Positions 9,496 to 18,648 of a DNA stretch of 64,000 nucleotides are shown one piece after another. The stretch's first letter is position 1; each line of letters opens with the position of its first letter. A model generated the notes under the pieces. The model was not told where the DNA came from and made no database searches. It saw only the letters and a program-made list of their open reading frames with translations. A program made the position numbers and the translations under genes. Source of the DNA: Rhizobium sp. Root708. GTDB lineage: Bacteria > Pseudomonadota > Alphaproteobacteria > Rhizobiales > Rhizobiaceae. The stretch spans positions 1 to 64,000 of the forward strand of contig NZ_LMHV01000007.1 in NCBI RefSeq assembly GCF_001429725.1, in the 5' to 3' direction.

Positions 9496-10632
9496 TTGGA
9501 CGATACTGCTGCCCTGAAGAAAACCCCGCTGCATGACCTGCATCTGTCGCTCGGCGCCCGCATGGTTCCCTTCGCGGGCTATGACATGCCGGTGCAATAT
9601 CCAGCCGGCGTCATGAAGGAACATCTGCAGACCCGCGCAGCCGCCGGTCTCTTCGATGTGTCCCACATGGGCCAGGTCGTCATCAAGGCGAAGTCAGGCA
9701 AGTATGAGGACGTCGCGCTTGCGCTCGAAAGCCTCGTTCCCGTCGACATCCTCGGGCTTGCCGAGGGACGCCAGCGCTACGGTTTCTTCACCGATGAAAA
9801 CGGCGGCATTCTCGACGACCTGATGATCACCCATCTCGACGACCACCTCTTCGTCGTCGTCAACGCCGCCTGCAAGGATGCCGACGTCGCGCATCTGAAG
9901 AAGCACCTTTCCGACACCTGCGACATCACGGTGCTCGACCGCGCGCTGATCGCGCTGCAGGGTCCGCGCGCCGTCGAGGCCCTGGCCGAACTCTGGGCCG
10001 ATGTCGCCGCCATGAAGTTCATGGACGTGCGCCACTGCCGCCTGCACGACGTCTCCTGTCTCGTCTCGCGCTCCGGCTACAGCGGCGAGGATGGCTACGA
10101 GATCTCGATCCCTTCGGACATGGCCGTTGATGTCACCAAGCGGTTGCTCGAGCACCCCGACGTCGAGCCGGTCGGCCTCGGCGCCCGCGACAGCCTGCGA
10201 CTCGAAGCCGGCCTCTGCCTCTACGGCAACGACATCGACACCACCACGACCCCCGTCGAGGCAGCCCTCGTCTGGGCCATCCAGAAGGCCCGCAAGACCG
10301 GCGGCGCCCGCGCCAGCGGCTTCCCGGGCGCTGAGCGCATCCTCTCCGACCTCGACCACGGCGCCATCCGCCGCCGCGTCGGCCTGAAACCCGATGGCAA
10401 GGCGCCGGTGCGCGGCCACGCCAAGCTCTACGCCGACCAGGAAGGCACGACCGAAATCGGCGAAGTGACCTCAGGCGGCTTCGGCCCGAGCGTCGAAGGC
10501 CCGGTCGCTATGGGCTACGTGCCGGTCGCGTCTGCCGACGTCGGAACGGTCGTCTACGCCGAGGTTCGCGGCAAGTACCTGCCGGTGACAGTCGCGGCCC
10601 TGCCCTTCGTCACGCCGACTTACAAGCGCTAG
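9496..10632 (+). CDS. gcvT: Glycine cleavage system T protein (aminomethyltransferase)
   Basis: 378 residues. TTG 9496 is taken as start because GGAGG sits 5 bases upstream and no ATG fits the conserved N-terminus LKKTPLHDLHLSLGARMVPF. GcvT moves the methylene carbon from aminomethyl-lipoyl GcvH to tetrahydrofolate, releasing ammonia. Family landmarks are VPFAGYDMPVQY, FDVSHMGQ, the folate-site YSGEDGYEIS, GLGARDSLRLEAGLCLYGND and the closing SGGFGPSV. It is preceded by the tandem glycine riboswitch and followed by gcvH and gcvP. Confidence 0.97.
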   Translation: MDDTAALKKTPLHDLHLSLGARMVPFAGYDMPVQYPAGVMKEHLQTRAAAGLFDVSHMGQVVIKAKSGKYEDVALALESLVPVDILGLAEGRQRYGFFTDENGGILDDLMITHLDDHLFVVVNAACKDADVAHLKKHLSDTCDITVLDRALIALQGPRAVEALAELWADVAAMKFMDVRHCRLHDVSCLVSRSGYSGEDGYEISIPSDMAVDVTKRLLEHPDVEPVGLGARDSLRLEAGLCLYGNDIDTTTTPVEAALVWAIQKARKTGGARASGFPGAERILSDLDHGAIRRRVGLKPDGKAPVRGHAKLYADQEGTTEIGEVTSGGFGPSVEGPVAMGYVPVASADVGTVVYAEVRGKYLPVTVAALPFVTPTYKR

Positions 10633-10657
10633 GAATAACGGATGTCTGCGCCGGGTT

Positions 10658-10772
10658 ATACCCCCTCTGGCCTGCCGGCCATCTCCCCCACAAGGGGGGA
10701 CAAGACCCGTGGCACAGCCGCCGGGTTAAGCCCTCCCCCTTGTGAGGAGGGTTGGGAGGGTCTTTCCCGGTC
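10658..10772. repeat. RIME-like intergenic mosaic element between gcvT and gcvH
   Basis: The segment consists of CCCCCTCTGGCCTGCCGGCC, ATCTCCCCCACAAGGGGGGA and, after about 45 bases, CCCTCCCCCTTGTGAGGAGG with GTTGGGAGGG. Both halves contain strong palindromes and the CCCCCACAAGGGGG / CCCCTTGTGAGG cores are mutually complementary. The CCTCTGGCCTGCCGGCCATCTCCCC core is what I recall from the Rhizobium-specific intergenic mosaic elements. It can form large hairpins in the gcv transcript between gcvT and gcvH. The family name is from memory, not from a search. Confidence 0.65.
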
Positions 10773-10828
10773 TCCACCGCACTATCTCATTTCAATATCA
10801 CACCCCATTCCCCAGAGAGGACCATCCC

Positions 10829-11191
10829 ATGCTGAAATTCACCGAAGAACACGAATGGCTGCAGATCGAAGCCGGTGTCGCCACCGTCGGCATCACCACC
10901 TATGCCGTTGAACAACTCGGCGATCTGGTGTTCGTGGAACTGCCTGAAGTCGGCGCCACCTTCGGCAAGAACGACAACGCCGCCACCGTCGAATCCGTCA
11001 AGGCCGCCTCGGATGTCTACTGCCCGCTCGCTGGCGAAATCACTGAAGTGAACCCCGCCATCGTCGCCGATCCGTCGCTGGTCAATTCCGACCCGCAGGG
11101 CGCCGGCTGGTTTTTCAAGCTGAAGCTCGCCAACGCCGCCGATGCCGACGGCCTGCTCGACGAAGCGGCCTACAAGGAGCTCACCGCGTAA
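10829..11191 (+). CDS. gcvH: Glycine cleavage system H protein
   Basis: 120 residues from ATG 10829, preceded by AGAGAGG; the longer frame upstream runs through the mosaic repeat and is rejected. GcvH is the lipoyl carrier shuttling the aminomethyl group between GcvP, GcvT and lipoamide dehydrogenase. The start [29 protein letters not shown] and the lipoylation motif [10 protein letters not shown] with Lys58 are all in place. Its TAA overlaps the gcvP ATG by one base (TAATG). Confidence 0.97.
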   Translation: MLKFTEEHEWLQIEAGVATVGITTYAVEQLGDLVFVELPEVGATFGKNDNAATVESVKAASDVYCPLAGEITEVNPAIVADPSLVNSDPQGAGWFFKLKLANAADADGLLDEAAYKELTA

Positions 11192-14055
11192 TGACGACGC
11201 CGACGGAATTCCAGTTTACCGACTACCAGCCCTACGACTTCGCCAATCGTCGTCACATCGGCCCCTCGCCGGCCGAAATGACCGATATGCTGAAGGTTAT
11301 CGGCTATAACAGCCTCGACGGGCTGATCGACGCGACCGTCCCGCCCTCCATCCGCCAGAAGGCGCCGCTCCTCTGGGGCGCGCCGATGACGGAGCGCGAG
11401 GCGCTCGACAAGCTGCGCGAAACCGCAAACAAGAACAAGGTCCTGACCTCGCTGATCGGCCAGGGCTATTACGGCACGATCACGCCGCCGGTCATCCAGC
11501 GCAACATCCTGGAAAACCCGGCCTGGTACACGGCCTACACGCCTTACCAGCCGGAAATCTCCCAGGGCCGCCTCGAGGCGCTCCTGAACTACCAGACGAT
11601 GATCTGCGACCTCACCGGCCTCGACGTCGCCAACGCCTCGCTGCTCGATGAAGCGACCGCTGCCGCCGAAGGCATGGCCATGGCCGAACGCGTCTCCAAG
11701 TCGAAGGCCAAGGCCTTCTTCGTCGACGCCGCCTGCCATCCGCAGACGATCGAGCTGATCAAGACCCGCGCCGAGCCGCTCGGCTGGAGCGTCGTCATCG
11801 GCAACCCCTTCACCGATCTCGACCCGGTCGACGTCTTCGGCGCCATCTTCCAGTATCCGGGCACGCACGGTCATGTGCATGATTTCACCGGCCTGATCTC
11901 GCGCCTGCACCAGACCGGCGCCATCGCCATCGTCGCCGCCGACATCCTGGCGCTGACGCTGCTGAAGTCGCCCGGCGAAATGGGCGCCGACATCGCCATC
12001 GGCTCGTCGCAGCGCTTCGGTGTTCCCGTCGGCTACGGCGGCCCGCACGCGGCCTACATGTCGGTCAAGGACGCCCATAAGCGCTCTATGCCCGGCCGTC
12101 TGGTCGGCGTCTCGGTCGATGCCCGCGGCAACCGCGCCTATCGCCTGTCGCTGCAGACCCGCGAACAGCACATCCGCCGCGAAAAGGCGACGTCGAACAT
12201 CTGCACCGCGCAGGTTCTGCTCGCCGTCATGGCCTCGATGTACGCCGTCTTCCACGGCCCCAAGGGCATCAAGGCGATCGCCCAGCAGGTCCACCAGAAG
12301 GCCGTTCTGATGGCCAAGGGCCTGGAAAAGCTCGGTTACACCATCGAGCCCGAGACCTTCTTCGACACCATCACCGTCGATGTCGGCCACATGCAGGGCG
12401 TCATCCTGCGCGCGGCGGTCGCCGAAGGCGTCAACCTGCGCAAGGTCGGCGCCACCAAGGTCGGCATGAGCCTCGACGAGCGTACCCGCCCGGCGACGCT
12501 GGAAGCCGTCTGGCGCGCCTTCGGCGGCAACTTCGCCGTCGCCGATTTCGAGCCGAGCTATCGCCTGCCAAAGGGCCTCGCCCGCACCAGCGAGTACCTG
12601 ACGCATCCGATCTTCCACATGAACCGCGCCGAAAGCGAGATGACGCGTTACATCCGTCGTCTGTCGGACCGCGATCTCGCGCTCGACCGGTCGATGATCC
12701 CGCTCGGCTCCTGCACGATGAAACTCAACGCCACGGCGGAAATGCTGCCGATCACATGGCCGGAGTTTTCGGATATCCATCCCTTCGTGCCGGCTGATCA
12801 AGCGCTCGGTTATCGCGAGATGATCGATGATCTCACCGAAAAGCTCTGCGCCGTCACCGGCTACGACGCCTTCTCCATGCAGCCGAACTCCGGCGCGCAG
12901 GGCGAGTATGCGGGCCTCTTGACGATCCGCAACTACCACATCGCCAACGGCAACGGCCATCGCGACGTCTGCCTGATCCCGACTTCTGCGCACGGCACCA
13001 ACCCGGCATCCGCCCAGATGGTCGGCATGAAGGTCGTGGTCGTCAAGGTTCGCGAAAACGGCGACATCGACCTCGACGACTTCCGCGCCAAGGCCGAGCA
13101 GTATTCGGACAACCTCTCCTGCTGCATGATCACCTACCCCTCGACGCATGGCGTGTTCGAGGAAACGGTGAAGGAGATCTGCGATCTCGTGCACAAGCAC
13201 GGCGGCCAGGTCTATCTCGACGGCGCCAACATGAACGCCATGGTCGGCCTGTCCCGCCCCGGTGACATCGGCTCCGACGTCAGCCACCTCAATCTGCACA
13301 AGACCTTCTGCATCCCGCATGGCGGCGGCGGTCCCGGCATGGGCCCGATCGGCGTCAAGTCGCACCTCGCCCCGCATCTGCCCGGCCATCCGGAAACCGA
13401 CGGTCGTTCGGGCGCGGTATCGGCAGCAGCCTTCGGCTCGGCATCCATCCTGCCGATTTCCTGGAGCTACTGCCTGATGATGGGCGGCGAAGGCCTGACA
13501 CAGGCGACCAAGGTGGCGATCCTCAACGCCAACTACATCGCCGCCCGGCTCAAGGGCGCCTACGACGTGCTCTACAAGTCCGAGGCCGGCCGCGTGGCGC
13601 ACGAGTGCATCATCGACACGCGTCCGCTGGTCGACAGTTCAGGCGTGACCGTCGACGACGTCGCCAAACGCCTGATCGACTGCGGCTTCCACGCGCCGAC
13701 CATGAGCTGGCCGGTAGCAGGCACGCTGATGATCGAGCCAACTGAATCGGAAACCAAGGCCGAACTCGACCGCTTCTGCGAGGCCATGCTGGCGATCCGC
13801 CAGGAAGCCCGCGACATCGAGGAAGGCCGCTCGGACAAGACCAACAACCCGCTGAAGAACGCCCCGCACACGGTCGAAGACCTCGTCGGCGAATGGGACC
13901 GCCCCTATTCGCGCGAACAGGCCTGCTTCCCCCCCGGCGCCTTCCGCGTGGACAAGTACTGGTCCCCGGTCAACCGCGTCGACAACGTCTTCGGCGACCG
14001 CAACCTGATCTGCACCTGCCCGCCTCTGGAGGATTACGCCGAAGCGGCCGAGTAA
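11191..14055 (+). CDS. gcvP: Glycine dehydrogenase (decarboxylating), GcvP single-chain form
   Basis: 954 residues, the length of the fused single-chain P protein rather than the split GcvPA/GcvPB form. It decarboxylates glycine with pyridoxal phosphate and loads the aminomethyl group on GcvH. Both halves are present: an N-terminal half with RHIGPS, GQGYYGT and [11 protein letters not shown], and a C-terminal half with [18 protein letters not shown] and the cofactor site [17 protein letters not shown] (Lys704). It is translationally coupled to gcvH. A very long open frame on the opposite strand over it is a codon-bias shadow. Confidence 0.98.
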   Translation: MTTPTEFQFTDYQPYDFANRRHIGPSPAEMTDMLKVIGYNSLDGLIDATVPPSIRQKAPLLWGAPMTEREALDKLRETANKNKVLTSLIGQGYYGTITPPVIQRNILENPAWYTAYTPYQPEISQGRLEALLNYQTMICDLTGLDVANASLLDEATAAAEGMAMAERVSKSKAKAFFVDAACHPQTIELIKTRAEPLGWSVVIGNPFTDLDPVDVFGAIFQYPGTHGHVHDFTGLISRLHQTGAIAIVAADILALTLLKSPGEMGADIAIGSSQRFGVPVGYGGPHAAYMSVKDAHKRSMPGRLVGVSVDARGNRAYRLSLQTREQHIRREKATSNICTAQVLLAVMASMYAVFHGPKGIKAIAQQVHQKAVLMAKGLEKLGYTIEPETFFDTITVDVGHMQGVILRAAVAEGVNLRKVGATKVGMSLDERTRPATLEAVWRAFGGNFAVADFEPSYRLPKGLARTSEYLTHPIFHMNRAESEMTRYIRRLSDRDLALDRSMIPLGSCTMKLNATAEMLPITWPEFSDIHPFVPADQALGYREMIDDLTEKLCAVTGYDAFSMQPNSGAQGEYAGLLTIRNYHIANGNGHRDVCLIPTSAHGTNPASAQMVGMKVVVVKVRENGDIDLDDFRAKAEQYSDNLSCCMITYPSTHGVFEETVKEICDLVHKHGGQVYLDGANMNAMVGLSRPGDIGSDVSHLNLHKTFCIPHGGGGPGMGPIGVKSHLAPHLPGHPETDGRSGAVSAAAFGSASILPISWSYCLMMGGEGLTQATKVAILNANYIAARLKGAYDVLYKSEAGRVAHECIIDTRPLVDSSGVTVDDVAKRLIDCGFHAPTMSWPVAGTLMIEPTESETKAELDRFCEAMLAIRQEARDIEEGRSDKTNNPLKNAPHTVEDLVGEWDRPYSREQACFPPGAFRVDKYWSPVNRVDNVFGDRNLICTCPPLEDYAEAAE

Positions 14056-14070
14056 GGATACGAGATCGAA

Positions 14071-14096
14071 ACGCCCGGCTTTGCCCGGGCGTTTTG
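14071..14096 (+). terminator. Rho-independent terminator of gcvTHP
   Basis: ACGCCCGG (14071-14078) pairs with CCGGGCGT (14085-14092), directly followed by TTT, 16 bases after the gcvP stop. The rest of the gap to the next gene (to 14302) shows no gene. Confidence 0.85.
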
Positions 14097-14302
14097 GTAT
14101 CTTCGGGGCATCCAACACCCCAACGCCCGAACTTCAAGGCTTCTCTACCGCGCAACCGCCGCCGCCGACACACAAGCTCACCACGGCGACGAACCCGCCA
14201 TCATCGGTCAATGGTTGATATCAGCGTCTTTCCGCTTGCCGCCGCACGCCCGCCGCTCTAAGCAAGCCGCCACTCGACAACAGACAACAGGTGACCAGTC
14301 CC

Positions 14303-14575
14303 ATGGCAAAATCCGACGGCGATATCACCCAGCAGCCCTGGCCGCACCCCGTCATGCTGGCGCTGGAAGAGCCCGGCGAGTACGTCACCATCGCTACGAC
14401 CCAGGCAGCTTCCTGGGCGATGATCGAGGACTGGCCGACGGAAGACGGCCCCGCCCTCGACAAGGCCCTGCTCATCTGCGCCGACGTCATCAAGGGCAAG
14501 CGCAGCAACGAAGACGCTCGCAAGGCCTTCATCGCCGCCGCCATCGAGGCTGGCATCGATATCAAGAACGACTGA
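14303..14575 (+). CDS. DUF982 domain-containing protein
   Basis: 90 residues. ATG 14303 is preferred, with AGGTGA about 8 bases upstream; an in-frame GTG at 14291 would add four residues. The pattern matches the small rhizobial DUF982 family: WPHPVMLALEEPGEYVTIAT, then AASWAMIEDWPTEDGPALDK, CADVIKGKRSNEDARKAF and ending EAGIDI. Members are numerous in Rhizobiales and of unknown function; no catalytic residues are evident. It converges on the cupin gene. Confidence 0.8.
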   Translation: MAKSDGDITQQPWPHPVMLALEEPGEYVTIATTQAASWAMIEDWPTEDGPALDKALLICADVIKGKRSNEDARKAFIAAAIEAGIDIKND

Positions 14576-14583
14576 GCGGGAGG

Positions 14584-15060
14584 CTAACCCTCACGCGGCA
14601 CGGTCAGCGGCGGTCCTAGAAACTCGACGTCCCAGGTTCTGGCGAAGACGTTGAGCGCTACTGTATCCGGTCGCCCGTCGCGCATGACGCCGGCAAGCCC
14701 GAGGAAGAAGGCTTTTGCATCAAGCCCGGGCGCGATCAGGATATACTGCCGCGCCGGCCGGTCAGTGACGTTGACGAAGGCATGCGCCGCCCCACCCGGC
14801 ACGGTGACGACGTCGCCCTCCTCGGCGTAAAACTGGCGGCCATCCACCTCGAACAGATACCGCCCCTCCATCACCCGGAAAACTTCCGTCTCGCGATGCC
14901 GATGGCGTGGCGGCCCGAAGCCCGGCGCGTTGATCGTGTCGATGAAGCAGAACTGCCCACCCGTCGTCGAAGGGTCGACCCGGACGCTGAGTTCCAGCCC
15001 GATCGCAGGGATCTTGATGACCTCCTCGGTCGATTTCGAGTGAAACATCTGGCTGGTCAT
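14584..15060 (-). CDS. Cupin domain-containing protein
   Basis: 158 residues with a single cupin_2 domain at about 35-115. Motif 1 is visible as PPRHRHRETEVFRVMEGRY with two histidines and a glutamate as metal ligands, and motif 2 as VTVPGGAAHAFVNV with the third histidine. This is the small monocupin type found in many dioxygenases, isomerases and binding proteins; no substrate can be assigned. It is convergent with the DUF982 gene and has an A/T-rich region upstream. Confidence 0.82.
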   Translation of the reverse strand: MTSQMFHSKSTEEVIKIPAIGLELSVRVDPSTTGGQFCFIDTINAPGFGPPRHRHRETEVFRVMEGRYLFEVDGRQFYAEEGDVVTVPGGAAHAFVNVTDRPARQYILIAPGLDAKAFFLGLAGVMRDGRPDTVALNVFARTWDVEFLGPPLTVPREG

Positions 15061-15219
15061 GAACAGGATCCCTGAGCGGACAGAAGGGGCCGCCGTTCCC
15101 GGCTATCGCACATAGCTTCGCAGCGTGGTCACGCGATTCTTGCGAATTCAGGAGGGTCCAAACAAATTTGTGAAAAGAAATACTACAGAGAAATAAAAAA
15201 CAAATCGAAACGGATATTT

Positions 15220-15235
15220 GGAACTGTGCAGTTCC
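15220..15235. promoter_or_regulatory. Palindrome in the ACP leader
   Basis: GGAACTG and CAGTTCC are perfect 7-bp arms separated by two bases. It lies about 150 bases before the ACP start. It may be a regulator site; no matching family is recalled. Confidence 0.4.
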
Positions 15236-15294
15236 ATAAATATAGCAGACCCGGTCACGACAATTTTATACTTAAATTCACCAAGAATACTCTA

Positions 15295-15314
15295 CCAACT
15301 TTTTGGTAAGTTGG
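15295..15314. promoter_or_regulatory. 20-bp inverted repeat just upstream of a -35 element
   Basis: CCAACTT (15295-15301) and AAGTTGG (15308-15314) with a 6-base centre. It ends two bases before the candidate -35 hexamer of the ACP promoter, the position expected for an activator of the LuxR or similar class. This is an inference from geometry only. Confidence 0.45.
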
Positions 15315-15316
15315 AG

Positions 15317-15345
15317 TTGACGCTATCCTTGTGTAGCGTGCTAAT
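15317..15345 (+). promoter_or_regulatory. Candidate sigma-70 promoter of the ACP gene
   Basis: TTGACG (15317-15322), a 17-base spacer and GCTAAT (15340-15345). The -35 is strong and the -10 moderate. It lies 28 bases before the preferred ACP start codon. Confidence 0.5.
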
Positions 15346-15372
15346 CGAAATAGTTATGCGGAGATGCGACCG

Positions 15373-15726
15373 ATGGAAAGTAAAATCCGTAGAGCCCTTG
15401 CCAGCCACGCGAAGCTTGCGGTCGATGCCGGCGAAATTTCCAACACCCAGAATCTGTTTGACGTCGGGCTCACCTCGTTTGCCTGCGTTCAGCTGATGAT
15501 GCGCCTCGAAGAGGTTTTCGACGTCGAGTTTCCCGATGAACTCCTCAAGAAGGCGACCTTCGAGAGCATCGCTGCAATCGAGCAGAATATCGAGCGCTTG
15601 AGCGAGGATACCGGCACCGTGAGCGGCATCACCAGCCTGCCGGGCCTGCTTGGTATGGGCACGATAATGTTCGCCGGTGCCTTCCACCGATCGCTGATGG
15701 CGGCCGCTGATATTGGCATCCTCTAA
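15373..15726 (+). CDS. Acyl carrier protein-like protein
   Basis: 117 residues. ATG 15373 has GGAG 9 bases upstream; the in-frame ATG at 15364 is directly against that site and is rejected. Residues 1-75 form an ACP/PCP domain with helix II starting at the phosphopantetheine site VGLTSFACVQLMMRLEE; the serine of GLTS is the expected attachment point. A C-terminal extension of about 40 residues contains a hydrophobic, glycine-rich segment (LLGMGTIMFAGAF) not found in fatty-acid ACP. No acyl-transfer or synthase partner is adjacent: neighbours are a cupin and a LysE exporter. It is likely an orphan carrier for a specialised acyl group. Confidence 0.8.
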   Translation: MESKIRRALASHAKLAVDAGEISNTQNLFDVGLTSFACVQLMMRLEEVFDVEFPDELLKKATFESIAAIEQNIERLSEDTGTVSGITSLPGLLGMGTIMFAGAFHRSLMAAADIGIL

Positions 15727-15748
15727 AGCGGCCGGTTGTCAGGCAGCC

Positions 15749-16366
15749 CTAGAGGTAAGAATAGGCGGCTGAGCCGAGCGCCAGAATTCCGAATGCGATC
15801 AGCAGATAGCTCGTGGCGCGCAGGACTTTGCCGGTAAAATCCTGCGGCAACCGTCTTCTGGCGAGGCTCACCGCACCACTCAGGAAAAACCACCAGGCAA
15901 GAGAGCCGCTGAAGACACCGCCGACAATGACGGCGGAGCTGAAACGCCGCGTTTCCTCCGTCAGGCCAAAGCCGGCGAAGAGTGCTCCAAAAGACAGGAT
16001 CGTTGCAGGATTGGAGACTGTGAGCAGGAACGTCGCCAATGTCGTTCCGAGCAGCCCGCCTGCCTTGATATCGGCAGCCTGGATGGGATCATGGTTGAGT
16101 CCGCGATATCCGAGCCACAACAGGAGTAGGCCGCCGCCGATTGCCAATGGCAACGTTGCCGCCGACATGGTCTGCTGAAACACCGCAATACCGGTCACGG
16201 CCACAAGCGCATAGCTTGCGTCGCCAACCGCAGTTCCGAAACCACACGAAAAGCCTGCGGCAAAGCCGCGCTCGAGCGTGCGGTTGATGCAGAGCATTCC
16301 GATCGGTCCTAGCGGCGCGGTGATGATGACACCCAGAAGAGCGCCCTTCAGGAACAACAAAAGCAT
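15749..16366 (-). CDS. LysE/RhtB family amino-acid exporter
   Basis: 205 residues with six predicted transmembrane helices. The N-terminus LLGVIITAPLGPIGMLCINRTLERG is the LysE family signature (the PGP-like loop), followed by GFGTAVGDASY and the later TVSNPATILSF in helix 4. Members export amino acids or homoserine lactones; the substrate here cannot be read. It converges on the ACP gene and lies after the suf operon terminator. Confidence 0.87.
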   Translation of the reverse strand: MLLLFLKGALLGVIITAPLGPIGMLCINRTLERGFAAGFSCGFGTAVGDASYALVAVTGIAVFQQTMSAATLPLAIGGGLLLLWLGYRGLNHDPIQAADIKAGGLLGTTLATFLLTVSNPATILSFGALFAGFGLTEETRRFSSAVIVGGVFSGSLAWWFFLSGAVSLARRRLPQDFTGKVLRATSYLLIAFGILALGSAAYSYL

Positions 16367-16451
16367 TTCGTCGGTCTATTCCTCTTCCGCGGCGGTGATG
16401 GCACGGCGTACAGCCAAGGCCCTTAAAGCCCGGCTGCGGCGAGGTAAAATG

Positions 16452-16477
16452 AAAAAGGCCACCGAGACGGCGGCCTT
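16452..16477 (-). terminator. Rho-independent terminator of the suf operon
   Basis: On the minus strand AAGGCCGCC and GGTGGCCTT form a stem with a 5-base loop, followed by TTTCATTTT. It lies about 27 bases after the sufA stop and so marks the operon end. Confidence 0.8.
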
Positions 16478-16503
16478 GTCGATAATTCGGTCGATAGTGG
16501 CAA

Positions 16504-16896
16504 TCAGTGCGCCGGAACGACGGCGTTGCCCTCGGCGGCAAGCGCTGCGAGATCGGCCGGCTTCAACTCGACAGATTCGCCGCAGCCGCAGGCTGAGGTC
16601 TGATTCGGATTGGTGAAGGTGAAGCCCGAACGCAATGTCGTGCTTTCGAAGCCCATTTCGGTCCCGAGCAGGTAGAGCACGGCCGAAGGTTCGACCCAGA
16701 CCCTGGCGCCATCCCGCTCGATCAGGTCGTCCTTCGCATTCGGTTCGGTCACGAGGTCGATGGTATATTCCATCCCTGCGCAGCCGCCCTTCTTGATCCC
16801 GACGCGAAGGCCCTTGGCTTCCGGTCCGGAATTTTCGACGATAGCCTTCACGCGGTTCGCGGCGGCCTCCGTCATGCTCATTATTGCAAAGCCCAT
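16504..16896 (-). CDS. sufA: Iron-sulfur cluster assembly accessory protein SufA/IscA (HesB family)
   Basis: 130 residues. The three conserved cysteines of A-type carriers are present: Cys39 in KKGGCAGMEY and Cys103 and Cys105 in SACGCGES. A-type carriers receive an Fe-S cluster from the SufBCD scaffold and hand it to apoproteins. It is the last gene of the suf run, 105 bases after sufT, and is followed by a terminator. The C-terminus carries about 25 residues beyond the usual end, rich in alanine and leucine. Confidence 0.94.
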   Translation of the reverse strand: MGFAIMSMTEAAANRVKAIVENSGPEAKGLRVGIKKGGCAGMEYTIDLVTEPNAKDDLIERDGARVWVEPSAVLYLLGTEMGFESTTLRSGFTFTNPNQTSACGCGESVELKPADLAALAAEGNAVVPAH

Positions 16897-17001
16897 GGGC
16901 CTCTTCTCCTTCCGCGCACGGATTAAAGGTCCGGCGTTTCACGATTCAAATGTAGTGCCAGCAGCTTAACCGATCAATACCAGGCGCGCGGCAAGATCGG
17001 A

Positions 17002-17382
17002 TCAGTACCAGCCGACCGCGACCTGCGCCTCTTCCGACATGCGATCGGGTGTCCACGGCGGATCGAAGGTCATCCCGACCTCGACGCCGGATACGCCTTC
17101 GACAGCGCCAACGGCGTTCTCCACCCAGCCCGGCATCTCGCCGGCAACGGGGCAACCAGGCGCCGTCAGCGTCATCATGATCTTGACCATGCGGTCGTCT
17201 TCGATGTCGATCTTGTAGATCAGCCCGAGTTCGAAAATGTCGGCGGGAATTTCCGGGTCATAGACGGTCTTCAGCGCCATGATGACGTCGTCGCTGAGGC
17301 GCGCCAGTTCATCGGCCGGAATGCTGGAATGCACGATTCCTTCGCGCACGTCGATCTTCTGTTCGCTGTCATCGAGGCTCAT
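17002..17382 (-). CDS. sufT: SUF system assembly protein SufT (MIP18/DUF59 family)
   Basis: 126 residues; the DUF59 domain occupies about 30-120 with the signature VYDPEIPADIFELGLIY, MTLTAPGCPVAGEMP carrying the conserved cysteine, and VGMTFDPPWTPDRMSEEA at the end. DUF59 proteins help mature Fe-S proteins. The gene lies between sufS and sufA, 12 bases after the sufS stop. In rhizobia this position has also been named sufX. Confidence 0.92.
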   Translation of the reverse strand: MSLDDSEQKIDVREGIVHSSIPADELARLSDDVIMALKTVYDPEIPADIFELGLIYKIDIEDDRMVKIMMTLTAPGCPVAGEMPGWVENAVGAVEGVSGVEVGMTFDPPWTPDRMSEEAQVAVGWY

Positions 17383-17394
17383 ACGGCCTACTCC

Positions 17395-18636
17395 TTATGC
17401 AAAGAACTTGCGCGCATACTCAAGCGCGTCGGCCAAGGCATCCACCTCGGCGCGGGTATTGTACATGCCGAAGGATGCACGGCATGTGGAGGTCACGCCG
17501 AAGCGTTTCAAGAGCGGCATGGCGCAATGGGTCCCTGCGCGAACTGCAACACCCTGCCGGTCGATCACCATCGACACGTCATGCGCATGCAGTCCGGCGA
17601 GTTCAAAGGAGAAAATTCCGCCCTTGCCTGGCGCAGTTCCGAACACCCGCAACGAATTGACCGCCTGTAGTCGCTCCGCGGCGTAGGCAGCTAGACCCGC
17701 CTCGTGCTTTGCAATCGCCTCGCGGCCGACCTTCTCCATGTAATCAAGCGCATAGCCAAGCCCGATCGCCTGCACGATCGGCGGCGTTCCGGCTTCGAAG
17801 CGGTGCGGCGGATCGTTGTAGGTCACGGCATCCTCCGTCACCTCGAAGATCATCTCGCCGCCGCCCTGGAAGGGCCGCATCTCGCGCAGCCGATCCTTCT
17901 TGCCATAGAGCACGCCGATGCCCGACGGCCCGTAGAGCTTGTGGCCGGTCATCACGTACCAGTCGCAATCGATGTCCTGCACGTCGACAGGCATATGGAC
18001 GGCGCCCTGCGAGCCGTCGACCAGCACCGGAATGCCGCGTTCATGGGCGATACGGCAAATTTCCTTGACCGGAACCACGGTGCCGAGCGCATTCGACATA
18101 TGCGTGATCGCAACGAGCTTCGTCCGTTCCGTCAGGCTCTTTTCGAAATCCTCGATATGGAACGCGCCCTCGTCGTCGACGGGCACCCACACCAGCTTGG
18201 CGCCCTGCCGCTCGCGGATAAAATGCCAAGGCACGATATTGGAGTGATGCTCCATGATCGAGATGACAATCTCGTCGCCCTCGCCGATGTTGGGCATTCC
18301 CCAGCCATAGGCGACGGTGTTGATCGCTTCCGTCGAAGACTTCGTGAAGATGATGTCGTTGACATCGGGCGCATTGAGAAAGCGCCTGACCTTCTCGCGT
18401 GCCCCCTCATAAGCGTCCGTTGCCGCGTTCGAGAGAAAATGCAGGCCGCGATGAACGTTCGCATACTCGTTCGAATAGGCGTTCGAGATCGCATCGATGA
18501 CGACCTGCGGCTTCTGTGCGGAGGCGCCGTTGTCGAGATAGACCAGCGGCTTGCCATAGACTTCCTTCGCAAGGATCGGAAAATCCTTGCGAATGGCTTC
18601 GACGTCGTATGCGGTGGCCGGAACTATCTTGTCCAT
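17395..18636 (-). CDS. sufS: SufS-type (group II) cysteine desulfurase
   Basis: 413 residues. The enzyme draws sulfur from cysteine for Fe-S cluster building on SufBCD. The pyridoxal phosphate lysine is Lys233 in MTGHKLYGPSG and the persulfide cysteine is Cys371 in RAGTHCAMP, both as in SufS/CsdA. EHHSNIVPW, the group II signature near residue 129, is also intact. Twelve bases separate it from sufD upstream. A second, NifS/IscS-like desulfurase heads the same operon, so the two may supply different partners. Confidence 0.96.
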   Translation of the reverse strand: MDKIVPATAYDVEAIRKDFPILAKEVYGKPLVYLDNGASAQKPQVVIDAISNAYSNEYANVHRGLHFLSNAATDAYEGAREKVRRFLNAPDVNDIIFTKSSTEAINTVAYGWGMPNIGEGDEIVISIMEHHSNIVPWHFIRERQGAKLVWVPVDDEGAFHIEDFEKSLTERTKLVAITHMSNALGTVVPVKEICRIAHERGIPVLVDGSQGAVHMPVDVQDIDCDWYVMTGHKLYGPSGIGVLYGKKDRLREMRPFQGGGEMIFEVTEDAVTYNDPPHRFEAGTPPIVQAIGLGYALDYMEKVGREAIAKHEAGLAAYAAERLQAVNSLRVFGTAPGKGGIFSFELAGLHAHDVSMVIDRQGVAVRAGTHCAMPLLKRFGVTSTCRASFGMYNTRAEVDALADALEYARKFFA

Positions 18637-18648
18637 GACGCTATCCGA

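Larger units (their letters stand above)
15061..15372 (+). other. A/T-rich intergenic region upstream of the acyl carrier protein gene
   Basis: About 310 bases without a gene, clearly richer in A/T than the surroundings from about 15155 to 15360. It contains a palindrome (15220-15235), an inverted repeat (15295-15314) and a promoter-like pair (15317-15345), annotated separately. Such composition in a GC-rich chromosome often marks a silenced or acquired regulatory region. Confidence 0.6.

Noticed and set aside
10633..10828. Insertion sequence or CRISPR repeat in the gcvT-gcvH gap
   Set aside because: No transposase, no regular spacers; the palindromic mosaic fits a RIME-like element better.
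11170..13602. 810-residue open frame opposite gcvP
   Set aside because: It mirrors the codon bias of gcvP, lacks a ribosome binding site and shows no family pattern; a shadow.
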